From: G963665925 sp963665925
Lineage (GTDB): Bacteria; Bacillota; Clostridia; Peptostreptococcales; Acidaminobacteraceae
DNA: 64,000 bases
Reading direction: 5' to 3'
Assembly: GCA_963665925.1 (NCBI GenBank)
Contig: OY762511.1
Location: 3,534,001-3,598,000, forward strand
Each line of letters begins with the position of its first letter. Positions within the stretch are counted from its first letter, which is position 1. The notes below the pieces were generated by a model. It did not search any database. It was given only the letters and a program-made list of their open reading frames with translations, and was not told the origin of the DNA. Positions 26,565 to 34,634 of this stretch are shown here, piece after piece. Both the position numbers and the translations under genes were made by a program.

Positions 26565-27146
26565 ATGAAGAAACGTATTAAGCAAAAGTTGAATTCGGCA
26601 ACACAGATGCAGAGGCTCCTACTTGAGCCTTTTCTATTTGAAGGCATGACTGCTGTTGATTGTACTGCAGGCAATGGCAATGATACTCTATTTCTCGCCG
26701 AGAAGGCCGGAGCAGAAGGAAAGGTCTATGGCTTTGATATTCAGGTATCTGCTATAGAAGCAACACGCGCGCGCCTTGAAGCTTCAAAGCATGTGGCGTG
26801 TGACATCTCACTGATTTTAAAAGGGCATGAACACCTTTCTGAAGAAATCTCAGAAGCCGTTGATGTCATCGTTTACAATTTAGGGTATTTACCTAGACAT
26901 GATAAATCAATCACAACTATGACCCTGTCTACGCTTGAAAGTGTGAAGCAGGCCATGGACCTGATAAAGCAGGGGGGCATCATTACCATTACTGCCTATC
27001 CTGGACATTCGGAAGGCGAAAGGGAATCAGATGCCCTAGTGAGCTTTCTAAAAACCATTGACCAGTCAAAATTCAATATTTCAAAATCTGAGTTTATTAA
27101 CCAGGCGAATACACCGCCTGTGCTATTTGTAATTGAAAAGAGATAA
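26565..27146 (+). CDS. mnmM: Class I SAM methyltransferase, MnmM (YtqB) family
   Basis: YtqB-family methyltransferase; family members complete the mnm5s2U34 tRNA modification by methylating the 5-aminomethyl group. Motifs are AVDCTAGNGNDTLFLAEKAG (SAM binding), VYGFDIQ, and VIVYNLGYLPRHDKSITT, the family hallmark. ATG 26565 with AAGGA at 26553–26557 gives 193 residues, matching the family; an earlier in-frame start at 26502 adds an unconserved leader overlapping the previous gene. It lies in a cluster of RNA-modification genes. Confidence 0.9.
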   Translation: MKKRIKQKLNSATQMQRLLLEPFLFEGMTAVDCTAGNGNDTLFLAEKAGAEGKVYGFDIQVSAIEATRARLEASKHVACDISLILKGHEHLSEEISEAVDVIVYNLGYLPRHDKSITTMTLSTLESVKQAMDLIKQGGIITITAYPGHSEGERESDALVSFLKTIDQSKFNISKSEFINQANTPPVLFVIEKR

Positions 27147-27165
27147 AGAAAGTAAGAGGTGGGTT

Positions 27166-27921
27166 ATGAAAATACTTCTGACAAATGATGATGGTATTTA
27201 TGCTAAGGGTCTAAGAACGATGATTGAGCGTCTTTCCAATGACCATGAAGTCTATGTCGTGGCACCCTCGGTAGAGCAGAGTGCAAAAAGTCATTCCATA
27301 ACGATGCACCATCCCATTATGGTTAAGGACGTCGACTTATATGAAAATGTTAAGGCTGCTTATGCGATTGGCGGAACGCCGGCTGACTGTGTTAAGGTTG
27401 CACTTGAAGAACTCATTGGTGAACTGCCGGACCTTGTGATTTCAGGAATTAATGATGGTCCTAATCTTGGAAATGACATTATCTATTCTGGTACAGTTGC
27501 GGCAGCTATAGAAGGCAGCTTTTACGATGTCAACTCTGTCGCAGTCTCATTATGTGGTAGACGCAACAGCGATTTCACAGCAGCAGCGGATTTTATTGCT
27601 GATCACGTTGAATCCTTTGCAGCAATGAAACTCCCTGTAGACACGGCTATCAATGTAAACGTACCACGTCTGCCTAAAGAAGAAATAAAAGGTGTAAAAG
27701 TAACGTCCGTTGGTATTCGCAAGTATGGAAATACCTTTGACCATCGTCATACACCACGTGGCGAAGTCTATTTCTGGCTTGCTGGAGAACCCCTTCAGGC
27801 AGAGCAGACGGAGAATGCTGACATTGAAGCTGTAACAAATGGTTATATCAGTGTTACACCGATTCGCTTTGACTTTTCATTCAAAGCACTCAACAAGGAT
27901 TTAGAAGATATATTCAAGTAA
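27166..27921 (+). CDS. surE: 5'/3'-nucleotidase SurE
   Basis: Metal-dependent nucleoside monophosphatase and exopolyphosphatase of stationary phase. The N-terminal TNDDGIYAKGLRTM has the paired aspartates, followed by APSVEQSAKSHSITMH, GGTPADCVKVAL and SGINDGPNLGNDIIYSGTVAAAIEG. Length 251, normal. AAGAGGTGGG precedes ATG 27166. It ends the scpA–surE run and is followed by a terminator at 27995. Confidence 0.96.
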   Translation: MKILLTNDDGIYAKGLRTMIERLSNDHEVYVVAPSVEQSAKSHSITMHHPIMVKDVDLYENVKAAYAIGGTPADCVKVALEELIGELPDLVISGINDGPNLGNDIIYSGTVAAAIEGSFYDVNSVAVSLCGRRNSDFTAAADFIADHVESFAAMKLPVDTAINVNVPRLPKEEIKGVKVTSVGIRKYGNTFDHRHTPRGEVYFWLAGEPLQAEQTENADIEAVTNGYISVTPIRFDFSFKALNKDLEDIFK

Positions 27922-27970
27922 GAAGTCGTATCACTTATATAACTTTGTGTAGTTTTTACAACGCATATGC

Positions 27971-28415
27971 ATACAAATTGTATACACGATAAGGAAAAGC
28001 AAAGAAACGCATCGTTTACTTGCTTTTCTTGCTTTTTTGCTAAATTGTTTGAAGCTCTATGCGATTTTGTGAAGGATTTTACAAATCGCCCTGCAAAAAT
28101 ACATCAAAAAAAACCACAAAGCATGATACACCTTCAAATTACAGACTTGTAGACATTTCATGGCGTGTGCAATTGTATACGAATCGACGTGTGGAAAGAC
28201 TTGCATTATGAGCTGGTTTCCACAAAATGGTACGAAAGGTACGAAACGCTTAACCAATTGCTATTACACATTTACAGCCATTCTATATTTGAGTTTTAAG
28301 TCGGATTATCCGGGTAAAATGACTTTGTATACCATTATGCATGTAATACAATATACCAATCTTCACACATACAAAATGACAGGTATCCTGCATATCGAAA
28401 CGTTTTCATGTATAC
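27971..28415 (+). promoter_or_regulatory. Upstream region of the Kor operon with four GTATAC motifs
   Basis: The 570 bases between surE and korD hold no credible gene. GTATAC, usually as TTGTATAC, occurs at 27980–27985, 28175–28180, 28327–28332 and 28410–28415. The first is embedded in an inverted repeat ATACAA-A-TTGTAT (27971–27983). The last lies just upstream of the -35 element of the kor promoter, about 50 bases before the expected start of transcription, a position suited to an activator. The protein that might bind is unknown. Confidence 0.4.
27995..28035 (+). terminator. Terminator after surE
   Basis: AAAAGCAA (27995–28002) pairs with TTGCTTTT (28020–28027), with inner AAACG/CGTTT (28005–28009 / 28013–28017) and T-rich sequence after it. 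Confidence 0.8.
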
Positions 28416-28428
28416 ATTGAAATTTCGC

Positions 28429-28456
28429 TTGCATTCTGTTTTGGCTGTGCTATGAT
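28429..28456 (+). promoter_or_regulatory. Promoter of the kor operon
   Basis: TTGCAT at 28429–28434, a 16-base spacer and TATGAT at 28451–28456; AAAGGAGG at 28473–28480 is a strong ribosome binding site for korD. Confidence 0.65.
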
Positions 28457-28488
28457 TAGACTCGAAGAACGCAAAGGAGGTCACCATT

Positions 28489-28698
28489 TTGAGTACAAAT
28501 CGTGAAAATTTAGAAGTAAAACTCAACAAGGCATGGTGTAAAGGCTGCGGTATTTGTATCGCATTTTGCCCAAAGCAAGTATTAGGATTAGACGAGAACG
28601 AAAAGATTGATATGCTGGATGCAGACAACTGTATCAAGTGTGGTCAATGTGAACAACGATGTCCAGATTTTGCAATTTTCCTAGGAGGTAAAGAGTAA
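28489..28698 (+). CDS. korD: 2-oxoacid:ferredoxin oxidoreductase delta subunit (ferredoxin-like)
   Basis: Small subunit carrying two [4Fe-4S] clusters that pass electrons from the thiamine-dependent core to ferredoxin. The two motifs are CKGCGICIAFCP and CIKCGQCEQRCP, about 30 residues apart. The protein is 69 residues and starts at TTG 28489, placed 8 bases after AAAGGAGG. The stop overlaps the korA start by one base. It opens a four-gene operon D–A–B–C whose order is typical for the 2-oxoglutarate/2-oxoacid enzymes of anaerobes. Confidence 0.95.
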   Translation: MSTNRENLEVKLNKAWCKGCGICIAFCPKQVLGLDENEKIDMLDADNCIKCGQCEQRCPDFAIFLGGKE

Positions 28699-29834
28699 TG
28701 ACTAAAAACTTCAAACTCCTGTCAGGTAACGAAGCATGTGTTGAAGGTGCATTATACGCAGGCATGCGTTTCTACGGCGGATACCCAATCACGCCATCTA
28801 CAGAAATTGCAGAAAAATCTGCTGAACTTCTTCCTAAACTAGGTGGCAAGTTCATTCAAATGGAAGACGAAATTGCTGGTATTGCAGCAGCTATCGGTGG
28901 CTCAATTGCAGGTTTCAAGTCAATGACTGCAACTTCAGGCCCTGGCTTTTCACTTAAGCAAGAAAATCTTGGTTACGCAGCAATCGCTGAAATTCCACTA
29001 GTAGTAGTTAACATTCAACGTGGTGGTCCATCTACTGGTCTTCCTACAGCACCTGCTCAAGGTGATGTAATGCAAGCAATGTGGGGAACACATGGTGATC
29101 ATCCTGTGATCGCTGTATCACCTATGAGTGTAACTGAAACATTTACTGAAACTGTACGTGCTTTCAACATGGCTGAAAAATACCGTACACCAGTTATTAT
29201 CCTAAGTGACGAAGTAGTTGGTCACATGAGAGAGAAACTAGTTATTCCTGCTCCAGGCGAGCTGGAAGTTTACGATAGAATTCGTCCTGAAGCTGACGAT
29301 GAGAATTACCTAGCATACAGAGTTGAAGAAGGCGACATCGTACCTAAGATGGCTGCTTTCGGTTCAGGTCACCGTTACCACATTACTGGCCTGTTCCATG
29401 ACGAAACTGGCTTCCCATCAAACAGTACAGCAAATGCTGAAATCATGCTTGATAGAATGATGAATAAGGTTGCTCACAACCTAGCTGACATCGAGTCTTA
29501 CGATGAGTTTATGACTGAAGATGCAGAGCACCTGATCATTTCTTACGGTTCAACTGCACGTGCTGCAAAAGCTGCAGTTATGACTCTGAGAGCAGAAGGC
29601 ATCAAGGTTGGTCTATTTAGACCAATTACAATCTGGCCATACCCAGCTGAAAGAACTATTGAGCTTGCTAAGCAGGTTAAATCAGTAACAGTAGCTGAAA
29701 TGAACCTTGGTCAGCTTAAACTAGAAGTAGAGCGCGTTGTAAAAGGCGAAGCACCAGTACAGCTTTCTGGTAAAGCAAATGGAGAAGTTCTAACGCCAGG
29801 CGAAATTGTTGCAAAAGTTAAGGAGGCGCTATAA
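28698..29834 (+). CDS. korA: 2-oxoacid:ferredoxin oxidoreductase alpha subunit
   Basis: Alpha subunit of a CoA-acylating 2-oxoacid:ferredoxin oxidoreductase that turns 2-oxoglutarate (or another 2-oxoacid) plus CoA into acyl-CoA, CO2 and reduced ferredoxin. Recognised by GNEACVEGALYAGMRFYGGYPITPSTEIAE, the YPITPST motif of the substrate site, and GGPSTGLPTAPAQGDVMQ. Length 378, normal. Codon use is that of a strongly expressed gene. Substrate is inferred: 2-oxoglutarate is the commonest for this subunit arrangement, but branched-chain or other oxoacids cannot be excluded. Confidence 0.94.
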   Translation: MTKNFKLLSGNEACVEGALYAGMRFYGGYPITPSTEIAEKSAELLPKLGGKFIQMEDEIAGIAAAIGGSIAGFKSMTATSGPGFSLKQENLGYAAIAEIPLVVVNIQRGGPSTGLPTAPAQGDVMQAMWGTHGDHPVIAVSPMSVTETFTETVRAFNMAEKYRTPVIILSDEVVGHMREKLVIPAPGELEVYDRIRPEADDENYLAYRVEEGDIVPKMAAFGSGHRYHITGLFHDETGFPSNSTANAEIMLDRMMNKVAHNLADIESYDEFMTEDAEHLIISYGSTARAAKAAVMTLRAEGIKVGLFRPITIWPYPAERTIELAKQVKSVTVAEMNLGQLKLEVERVVKGEAPVQLSGKANGEVLTPGEIVAKVKEAL

Positions 29835-30655
29835 TGAATAATCCAATTACTGAAAAATTATTCCGTATGGATCGCCTACCACACATCTGGTGTCCAGGCT
29901 GTGGTCACGGTATCATCATGGGAGCTCTAGCTCGTACAATTGACAAGCTAGGCTATGACAAAGATGAAGTTTGTATCGTTTCAGGTATCGGCTGTTCTTC
30001 TAGAGCGCCTGGTTACCTTGACTTTAACACGCTTCATACTACTCACGGACGTGCGCTTGCATTTGCTACAGGCGTTAAGCTTGCAAATCCAAACCTAAAA
30101 GTAATCGTAATCTCTGGTGACGGTGATGCATCTGCAATCGGTGGTAACCACCTTATCCACGCATCTCGTCGTAACATTGATATTACTACTATTGTTTTCA
30201 ATAACAATATTTACGGCATGACAGGCGGTCAGTACTCACCAACAACACCTACAAATGATTTTGGTACGACTGCACCTCATGGCAATATCGATAAGCCTTT
30301 TGACATTGCAAATCTAGCTGCAAGCGCTGGCGCTACATACGCTGGTCGTACAACAGCTTTCCATGTAACTCAAATGGAAAAAATGCTTGAAAAAGCTCTT
30401 GAGCACAAAGGTTTCTCACTTGTAGAAGCAATCTCAGTTTGCCCAACTTACTATGGACGTAAGAACAAGAAGGGTTCTGTTGTAAACATGATGAAATGGC
30501 TGAAAGACAGCTTCATTGATGTTAAAGTTGCAGAGAAACTTCCTGAAGAAAAGAAAGCTGGAAAGCATCTTATGGGCGAATTCAAGTGTGTTGAAGCACC
30601 TGAATACACTGACGAATACCAAAAGATCATCGATCGTTTTGCGGAGGATAAATAA
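29834..30655 (+). CDS. korB: 2-oxoacid:ferredoxin oxidoreductase beta subunit
   Basis: Thiamine-diphosphate-binding subunit. Motifs are HIWCPGCGHGIIMGAL, GIGCSSRAPGYLDFNTLHTTHGRALAFATG, and the ThDP/Mg site GDGDASAIGGNHLIHASRRN followed by NNNIYGMTGGQYSPTTP. Length 273. The ATG overlaps the korA stop by one base. korC follows 1 base after the stop. Confidence 0.95.
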   Translation: MNNPITEKLFRMDRLPHIWCPGCGHGIIMGALARTIDKLGYDKDEVCIVSGIGCSSRAPGYLDFNTLHTTHGRALAFATGVKLANPNLKVIVISGDGDASAIGGNHLIHASRRNIDITTIVFNNNIYGMTGGQYSPTTPTNDFGTTAPHGNIDKPFDIANLAASAGATYAGRTTAFHVTQMEKMLEKALEHKGFSLVEAISVCPTYYGRKNKKGSVVNMMKWLKDSFIDVKVAEKLPEEKKAGKHLMGEFKCVEAPEYTDEYQKIIDRFAEDK

Positions 30656-30656
30656 T

Positions 30657-31202
30657 ATGAGCCAAACAGAAATCAGATTTTCAGGTTCTGGTGGTCAGGG
30701 TCTAATTACTGCTGGTATTATCCTAGCAGAAGCGGCTCTGTTCGACGGCAAGAACGCAATCCAGTCTCAATCATATGGTCCTGAGGCGCGTGGTGGTGCA
30801 TCTAAAGCTGAAGTTATCATCAGTAATGAAGAAATCTTCTACCCTAAAGTTCAAGTGCCAGATCTAAGTTTATCTTTGACACAAGTAGCTGCAGATAAAT
30901 ACATCGAGGAAACTAAAGCGGAAGGTCTTATCATAGTAGACTCAAAAATTGAGCTGCCGAATGATCTGGATGTTAAGAACATCATCAGCCTGCCAATCCT
31001 GGATACTGCTACTGAAAAGGTTGGCAAGACAATTGTTGCAAACATTGTAGCACTTGGCGTTGTTGCTGGTCTTTCTGGTCTTGCAACAAAAGAAAACGTC
31101 CTAAAAGCTGTTCTTGGACGTATTCCAAAAGGTACAGAAGAACTTAACAAACTTGCACTAGAAGAAGGTTATAAGCTCGCTGAGTCCGTAACACTTAAGT
31201 AA
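30657..31202 (+). CDS. korC: 2-oxoacid:ferredoxin oxidoreductase gamma subunit
   Basis: Gamma subunit, the CoA-side domain of the complex. Diagnostic sequence RFSGSGGQGLITAGIILAEAAL and SQSYGPEARGGASKAEVIIS. ATG 30657, preceded by GGAGGA at 30643–30648 inside the korB end, gives 181 residues, the normal size; longer upstream frames lie within korB and are rejected. It closes the operon before the terminator at 31224. Confidence 0.95.
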   Translation: MSQTEIRFSGSGGQGLITAGIILAEAALFDGKNAIQSQSYGPEARGGASKAEVIISNEEIFYPKVQVPDLSLSLTQVAADKYIEETKAEGLIIVDSKIELPNDLDVKNIISLPILDTATEKVGKTIVANIVALGVVAGLSGLATKENVLKAVLGRIPKGTEELNKLALEEGYKLAESVTLK

Positions 31203-31223
31203 GAATCAACTTTAAATATGTGT

Positions 31224-31262
31224 AGGAGTTCGCTGAGTTATTCAGTTGAACTCCTTTTTATA
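31224..31262 (+). terminator. Terminator of the kor operon
   Basis: AGGAGTTC (31224–31231) pairs with GAACTCCT (31248–31255), followed by TTTTTAT. Confidence 0.9.
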
Positions 31263-31416
31263 TGTTATATGCCAAATTGCCTAACTTTGTGCAAGGACCC
31301 ATTTTTTGAATGTTCAGATGTGGTGTCCTGTAGTTTAGCGTGTTATAATATATTGAAGTACACATTAATAAAGATTGATAAAATGATTTGACTCAATCAC
31401 TAAGGAGCTAAGCGAT

Positions 31417-32280
31417 ATGACGGATCCGAATAATGATTTGCTAAAGCGTATTGAAGGGAATTACTTCAAACTCAGTAAAGGACAAAAAAGAATCGCGGAT
31501 TACATTTTCCAGAATTATGACAAAGTCGCATTTATGACAGCGTCAACGCTGGGGGATATAGTCGGTGTCTCTGAATCAACGGTTGTGCGTTTTGCCAATG
31601 CACTTGGCTATGATGGCTATCCGAAGCTTCAAAAAGGTCTTCAGGAATCTATCAAGACCAAGCTGACAACGGTTCAGAGATTTGAAATGTCAAAAGACCT
31701 CGATATCGAGGAAACCACACTCAAAAAAATAATGACATCAGACATTGATAACATTCGAAAAACATGTGACCTGATAGACGAACAGACCATTCAACGTATT
31801 GTGTTGTCTCTTCATGATTCAAAGAAAGTATTTATTATCGGCAACAGAAGTTCTTCTGTTCTGGCAAACTACCTGGGTTTTTACCTGAATTTCATTGTGG
31901 ATGACGTTCATGTTATTCCAAGTGGCCCTAATGAGGCGTTTGACCAGTTAATTAACATCTCCGAAAATGATTCACTCATTGTGATTTCATTCCCGAGATA
32001 CTCTAAAAAGACTTTTGATGTCGTGAATTTTGCTAAAAGCCAAGGTGCAACCATAATTGGCTTGACGGACTCAGCAATGTCTCCGCTCTCACCAATGGTG
32101 GACCACTGTCTGTATGCGAAGTATAACATGAACACTTTCATCGATTCTCTTGTGGCACCCATGAGTTTGATAAATGCGCTTATCATAGCACTAAGTATTA
32201 ACGAAAAGGATCGCGTTGAGGAAAAATTCCGGAAACTTGAAACAATCTGGGATGAATATAAAGTCTATAACCCTAAATAG
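31417..32280 (+). CDS. RpiR/MurR family transcriptional regulator with SIS domain
   Basis: Regulator with an N-terminal RpiR helix-turn-helix (residues ~5–80: LSKGQKRIADYIFQNYDKVAFMTASTLGDIVGVSESTVVRFANALGYDGY, read in parts) and a C-terminal SIS sugar-phosphate binding domain (~120–270, VFIIGNRSSSVLANYLGFYLN, VISFPRYSKKT, GLTDSAMSPLS). Such proteins sense phosphosugars. No sugar operon adjoins it, so its target is unknown. TATAAT at 31344–31349 may be its -10 box; a terminator at 32287 ends it as a single gene. Confidence 0.9.
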   Translation: MTDPNNDLLKRIEGNYFKLSKGQKRIADYIFQNYDKVAFMTASTLGDIVGVSESTVVRFANALGYDGYPKLQKGLQESIKTKLTTVQRFEMSKDLDIEETTLKKIMTSDIDNIRKTCDLIDEQTIQRIVLSLHDSKKVFIIGNRSSSVLANYLGFYLNFIVDDVHVIPSGPNEAFDQLINISENDSLIVISFPRYSKKTFDVVNFAKSQGATIIGLTDSAMSPLSPMVDHCLYAKYNMNTFIDSLVAPMSLINALIIALSINEKDRVEEKFRKLETIWDEYKVYNPK

Positions 32281-32286
32281 ATCAAT

Positions 32287-32322
32287 AAGCCTGTATCCAT
32301 GATTGTGGATGCAGGCTTTTAG
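32287..32322 (+). terminator. Terminator after the RpiR-type regulator
   Basis: AAGCCTG (32287–32293) pairs with CAGGCTT (32312–32318), with inner ATCC/GGAT, followed by TTT. Confidence 0.85.
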
Positions 32323-32351
32323 ACTGTTACTTGGAGTCACTGAGGTAGACC

Positions 32352-32380
32352 TTGAGATGGTCAGCGAATTAGGTTATAAT
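32352..32380 (+). promoter_or_regulatory. Sigma-A promoter of the cmk operon
   Basis: TTGAGA (32352–32357), a 17-base spacer and TATAAT (32375–32380). It is 64 bases before the cmk ATG. Confidence 0.75.
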
Positions 32381-32443
32381 TTGTTGTGGTATATCCGCAG
32401 AAGACCTGCGTGATATTCAGATACTGTCAATGGAGGTTAGGGA

Positions 32444-33097
32444 ATGCAAATCGCAATAGATGGACCAGCGGGTTCTGGCAAGAGTACAATAGCAAAATTG
32501 ATTGCTGAAAAAAAGAATATCACGTATTTGGACACAGGTGCCATGTATCGTGCTGTAACATATAAGCTTTTAAAAGAAGGTATTGTTTTTGATGACAAAG
32601 CAAGTATCGAAAAAGCGCTTCATACCATGGAGATTGGCTTCAATGGAAACAACCTGATTCTGGACGGTGTGGATATAAGCGACGCAATTCGCGAGCAGCG
32701 TATTAACGATAATGTTTCTACTGTGGCTGCACTTGGCTTTGTAAGAAAAGACATGGTGCGCAGACAGCAGGAAATCGCCTGTAATCAGTCTATTATAATG
32801 GATGGACGTGATATAGGAACAAAGGTGCTTCCAAGTGCAGAGGTAAAGATTTACCTTACAGCATCAATCATGGAACGTGCCGAACGACGTTTCTCTGAAA
32901 TGCAAAATAAAGGCATTGCCGTAACACTGGATGAAATTTGTACTTCTATTAAAGAGAGAGATCAGCTGGATATGACACGGGAAGAGTCTCCGCTTGTAAA
33001 GGCAGAGGGTGCTGTTGAAATTGACACAACTGGCATGAGTATTGTTGAAGTTGTTGAGCGTGTCATTGTAGAAATTGAAAAGGCAGGAAGCTTATAA
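32444..33097 (+). CDS. cmk: Cytidylate kinase
   Basis: Phosphorylates CMP and dCMP to the diphosphates. P-loop IDGPAGSGKSTIAK near the N-terminus, LDTGAMYRAVTYKLL, MDGRDIGTKVLP and RDQLDMTREESPL are family signatures. Length 217. GGAGG lies ~11 bases upstream of ATG. The last base is shared with the plsC start, beginning the conserved cmk–plsC–ispH–rpsA cluster. Confidence 0.97.
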   Translation: MQIAIDGPAGSGKSTIAKLIAEKKNITYLDTGAMYRAVTYKLLKEGIVFDDKASIEKALHTMEIGFNGNNLILDGVDISDAIREQRINDNVSTVAALGFVRKDMVRRQQEIACNQSIIMDGRDIGTKVLPSAEVKIYLTASIMERAERRFSEMQNKGIAVTLDEICTSIKERDQLDMTREESPLVKAEGAVEIDTTGMSIVEVVERVIVEIEKAGSL

Positions 33098-33699
33098 TGC
33101 GCAGTTTCATAAAGTTTCTTATAAAACTTTATTATCTGGTATTTTTCCGGGTAGAAGTCAGGGGAATAGAGAACCTGAACAAAGGACACGCGAAAGTGAT
33201 TTGTGCAAATCATATCAGCAACCACGATCCTGTGGTCATTGGCGCGTTTTTACCAGAATCCATTCGTTTCATGGCAAAGCACACCTTGTTTAAGCACTGG
33301 TATGCTGACCGTTTCTTAAGGTTCGCAGGCGGTTTTCCTGTAAATAGGGACGAAAATGACCTTGGTGCCATTAAAACTTCTCTAAAAGCACTTAAGAATG
33401 ATGAAAGCGTGCTCATATTTGCAGAAGGTACTCGGAACATGACAAGGAGTCCTCTTGAAGCTAAAGCCGGTGCAGCAATGATTGCCATTAAGTCTAAGGT
33501 GCCTATTCAACCTATTTCTGTGGATTCAACCTATAAGCTCTTTTCAAAGATTGTCATTACGGTTCAGCCGATCAGGTCCATGGAAGCTTATTATGGACAA
33601 AGACTCAGCAACGACACCTACCAGGAAATCGCTCAAGATGTCATAAATGGTATTTATGAATCTGTCGAGTTATATTTTAAGAAGGAAGGGTTGCAATGA
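33097..33699 (+). CDS. plsC: 1-acyl-sn-glycerol-3-phosphate acyltransferase
   Basis: Membrane-associated acyltransferase making phosphatidic acid from lysophosphatidic acid. It shows the catalytic HX4D motif in CANHISNHDPVVIG, block II FPVNRDENDLG and the block III substrate motif FAEGTRN, then a PxxP-like region VPIQPISV. Residues 1–22 are hydrophobic and probably anchor it in the membrane. Length 200, short as usual for Bacillota PlsC. It overlaps both cmk and ispH by a few bases. Confidence 0.94.
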   Translation: MRSFIKFLIKLYYLVFFRVEVRGIENLNKGHAKVICANHISNHDPVVIGAFLPESIRFMAKHTLFKHWYADRFLRFAGGFPVNRDENDLGAIKTSLKALKNDESVLIFAEGTRNMTRSPLEAKAGAAMIAIKSKVPIQPISVDSTYKLFSKIVITVQPIRSMEAYYGQRLSNDTYQEIAQDVINGIYESVELYFKKEGLQ

Positions 33700-34526
33700 A
33701 AATAGAGGTTGCAAGTCATGCAGGTTTCTGTTATGGTGTAGAACGAGCGATGAATATTACAGATCAAGCCAATGGGGAAGACAAAAAGATTTTCACCTAT
33801 GGTCCACTAATACACAACGAACAGGTTGTGCAGAAGCTTGAAGCTGAAGGCGTATTTGCTGTAAATGATATAAATGACGCAACTGAAGGCACTCTGATCA
33901 TTCGTTCGCACGGTGCGCCTGAATCAATTTTGGATGACGCAAGGGACATGGGTATAGAAGTGATTGATGCCACCTGTCCATATGTAAGAAAAATTCAAGA
34001 AAAAGTTAAGAAATATTCTTCAGAAGGTTATGCTATAATAATTGTCGGTGATGAGAAGCATCCTGAAGTTATTGGAATCAATGGCTGGTGCGGCAACAAA
34101 GCGCTCATTGTAGACACAGCTGAAGATGTTAAACATATTAATGACAATGGTCCAACTTGTATGGTCGTTCAGACTACGTTCCGTTACGAGATATACAAGG
34201 AGATACTCGAAGCTGCTCAGACGGTCATCAAAGACCTGGTCGCTTTCAATACGATTTGCGCTGCGACGTCTAAACGTCAAAGTGCAGCGCTTGAATTGGC
34301 CGGGCGGGTAGAGGCAATGATTGTTATCGGCGGCAAGCACAGCTCCAATACTGTAAAACTTGCTCAAATTTGTTCAAGTGTTTGCAAAAAAACCTATCAT
34401 ATTCAAACTTATTTAGATTTAAGCGTGACTGAAATCAAAAACTGTGATAGTATAGGAATAACGGCTGGTGCGTCGACACCTAATTGGATTATTGATGAAA
34501 TTATTAATAAATTGGAAAAGGCTTAG
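33696..34526 (+). CDS. ispH: 4-hydroxy-3-methylbut-2-enyl diphosphate reductase
   Basis: [4Fe-4S] enzyme of the last MEP-pathway step producing IPP and DMAPP. The three cluster cysteines are seen in HAGFCYGVERAM, DATCPYVRKIQ and FNTICAATSKRQSAAL; RSHGAPES and KHSSNTVKL also match. Length 276. In several clostridia IspH is fused to ribosomal protein S1; here the two are separate genes with a 108-base gap containing a structured leader. Confidence 0.97.
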   Translation: MKIEVASHAGFCYGVERAMNITDQANGEDKKIFTYGPLIHNEQVVQKLEAEGVFAVNDINDATEGTLIIRSHGAPESILDDARDMGIEVIDATCPYVRKIQEKVKKYSSEGYAIIIVGDEKHPEVIGINGWCGNKALIVDTAEDVKHINDNGPTCMVVQTTFRYEIYKEILEAAQTVIKDLVAFNTICAATSKRQSAALELAGRVEAMIVIGGKHSSNTVKLAQICSSVCKKTYHIQTYLDLSVTEIKNCDSIGITAGASTPNWIIDEIINKLEKA

Positions 34527-34539
34527 CTTTTTCCGCCCC

Positions 34540-34567
34540 GGACCATTGGTCCAAGGACCACTAGTCC
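34540..34567 (+). promoter_or_regulatory. rpsA leader with alternative hairpins
   Basis: GGACC-ATT-GGTCC (34540–34552) is followed two bases later by GGAC-CACTA-GTCC (34555–34567). The middle arms can also pair with each other (TGGTCC-AA-GGACCA, 34547–34560), so the two forms exclude one another. It lies 68 bases before the rpsA ATG, where autoregulation or attenuation by S1 is plausible. No T-run follows, so it is not a simple terminator. Confidence 0.45.
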
Positions 34568-34634
34568 AAAATGAATGCTTGGTTTAATCCTGACCCTGTG
34601 TTCATAAAAGAAAATCGAAGGCGAGGTAAAGAGG

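Noticed and set aside
28160..28420. 86-codon frame in the region before the kor operon
   Set aside because: AT-rich non-coding composition, no ribosome binding site, and no recognisable protein pattern.
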